DNA from: Pyropia yezoensis
Taxonomy: Eukaryota; Rhodophyta; Bangiophyceae; Bangiales; Bangiaceae
Reading direction: 5' to 3'
Length of the DNA stretch: 64,000 nt
NCBI GenBank assembly: GCA_009829735.1
Contig: CM020618.1
Location: 9,949,119 to 10,013,118, forward strand
A program made the position numbers and the translations under genes. The notes beneath the pieces were generated by a model that worked only from the letters and a program-made list of their open reading frames with translations, searched no databases and had not been told where the DNA came from. Positions 62,740-64,000 of the stretch are shown in pieces; positions within the stretch are counted from its first letter, which is position 1; every line of letters begins with the position of its first letter.

Positions 62740-63576
62740 CACACAGTCCAAGCACAAGCGGTTCGAGGGCAACGGGAGAGGGGTACGAGGGCAACGGGAG
62801 AGCAGAATGAAAACCACGTAGGGATATGCAAGCACAATGAGGCGGCCAAGAGCAGCAAACAATGAGGGATAGCAAAGGAAATGTGGGGGCGTGTAAATGA
62901 AAGGTGGTGGTGAATGAAGCAATGGTAGGGGCGAGTGTGAGGAAGACGGAAGCGGACGGCGCCGCGTCGCCACACCCACAAGCGCGCGACCTTGGGCCGC
63001 CAAACGTCGCGCGCGCGCAGCCAAGACGACGCAGCTCTCTTGGCACGGAATGCACAAGGGACAATTCTGTTCCGTCAGAGCAAATGGAATTGTATTGGTA
63101 TTAAAATATTTTCAAGAAAACTGATTTTTAAATCAAACAGTGGGTGCCAGCGAGGACGACGAGGTCGCGGACAGTAGTGACCTCGTCTCGACAGCCGCAA
63201 GTGAGCGAAGGGGAGAGAGAAACGTCGGGTGGTGCCCTCACTTGGCCAAGGATACCGTTCACAGGTAGGCGACTGGCCTGGACGGCGAGCTGATTGTGGC
63301 CGCGGAGAGCCTCCAAGCTCAAACCAGTGCGTCCGGTGATGGCCTACTAGAGACATGGTCGCCCGCTAGAGGTATTCACGAGGCGCCCGTTGTCACTCAG
63401 AGCGAGCCGCCATCACAGTAGCCGTGTCTGCTGAACTCCGCTGCCCGCCCGTGGTCGCACCCCTGGCAGTGCGTTTGGTCCCCCGTCGGCGCGTTTTGTC
63501 CCTCCCCCTCCCCTCTCGACTGATCGGCCGCCACTTCCCATTCTGCTGCGCGCGCCGACCAAGCCGGAGGGGTATC
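62740..63576. other. Divergent intergenic region between CstF-77 and the NADAR gene
   Basis: About 840 bases that must hold both promoters. A short AT-rich patch (63090-63140) stands out from the GC-rich context. No ORF of substance is seen. Confidence 0.45.
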
Positions 63577-64000
63577 ATGCCCCAGTCGCGGGTGGCCAAG
63601 CCTGGGTCGACCGCCCGCCGCGGCAACCGCGGCGAAAGCGCCATGCACACCCGCGTGACGGAGCGGGCGGTCCTCTTTTACAGCTCCGCCTCCCTTTTTT
63701 CCAACTTCCACCCCGCCCCGTTTGTTGCCCGCCCGTACCTCCCTCTGGCGGCCCGCCCGGCGGGGGCGGCGCGCCGGCCCACCGCCGAGGCGCCGGGGGC
63801 CACGCCCGTGGCGGAGCTCCTCGCCGCTGCCACCGACCTTGCGCGGCCGGCGGTCCGCTTTGGCCACGCCGAGCAGTACCTGATGGCCGCCAAAGCAGCG
63901 GTCTTTGCCGACGCCCCCGCCCTCGATGCCCTCCTCGCCTCCTCCGACATGACGCCGATGGCGGCCAAGCGGACGGGGCGGGCGGTGGCGGGCTTTGACC
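63577..64000 (+). CDS. NADAR-domain protein (YbiA-like), N-terminal part, runs off the window
   Basis: The frame opens at ATG 63577 (a second ATG, MHTRVTE, is at 63643) and is still open at 64000, giving 141 residues. NADAR signature: VLFYSSASLFSNFHPAPF (about residues 36-53), then VRFGHAEQYLMAAKAAVFAD (the conserved EQYxMAxKA helix), MTPMAAKRTGRAV, and GFD at the window edge, where family members continue to a Trp-rich segment. About 40 Ala/Pro/Arg-rich residues are inserted between the first two motifs. NADAR proteins hydrolyse N-glycosidic bonds of riboflavin-pathway intermediates or of ADP-ribosylated guanine; which applies here is open. Confidence 0.85.
   Translation, partial: MPQSRVAKPGSTARRGNRGESAMHTRVTERAVLFYSSASLFSNFHPAPFVARPYLPLAARPAGAARRPTAEAPGATPVAELLAAATDLARPAVRFGHAEQYLMAAKAAVFADAPALDALLASSDMTPMAAKRTGRAVAGFD

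Overview
The window looks like nuclear DNA of a red alga, probably a bangiophyte such as Porphyra/Pyropia. This is inferred. The host genes are very GC-rich and mostly intron-poor. Two predicted plastid proteins begin with N-termini of red-algal type (for example MAFV, with an early Phe). The gene set is plainly eukaryotic: CstF-77, CMC2, a PDI-C/ERV fusion and an intron-containing tRNA. LTR retrotransposons of both the Copia and the Ty3/Gypsy chromovirus type are present.

Left arm (1-10.5 kb): the 3' end of a family 3 aldehyde dehydrogenase; about 3 kb of GC-rich low-complexity DNA with a minisatellite; a minus-strand gene with helicase-associated-like repeats and a large acidic tract; an intact FGGY sugar kinase with a plastid-like leader; then DNA-transposon debris. 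The debris comprises a 649-bp inverted-repeat element, a PIF/Harbinger transposase with a companion ORF, and a 462-bp MITE flanked by TA.

Transposon core (10.5-39.2 kb): a second Harbinger fragment and a dispersed repeat, which carries at its right edge a Copia element (13342-17759, TSD CTGCA). Next is a three-deep nest. A TIR-bounded non-autonomous element (ends 18660 and 39188) contains Gypsy element 1 (19542-38571, plus). Gypsy element 1 contains Gypsy element 2 (22088-31735, minus, TSD GAGCT). By eye, LTR divergence is about 2% in the outer element and about 0.2% in the inner one, matching the order of insertion. Both Gypsy elements carry an extra antisense gene of about 705 codons between pol and the 3' LTR. 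The two antisense proteins are diverged but related. This is the most interesting feature of the window.

Right arm (39.2-64 kb): mtnA (methionine salvage); a truncated secreted DUF5060 protein; a visibly AT-richer, gene-poor island (about 42.2-50.6 kb) with two more copies of the dispersed repeat, ending in a split CMC2 gene, a tandem duplication and a tRNA-Thr(UGU) with a 16-nt intron. Dense host genes follow: an unknown plastid protein, an ER PDI-C/ERV fusion, a 1.8-kb low-complexity repeat tract, a DUF3611 plastid membrane protein, a four-exon CstF-77 gene and the start of a NADAR-domain gene. The host genes are housekeeping loci from separate pathways, and nothing suggests they form a cluster.
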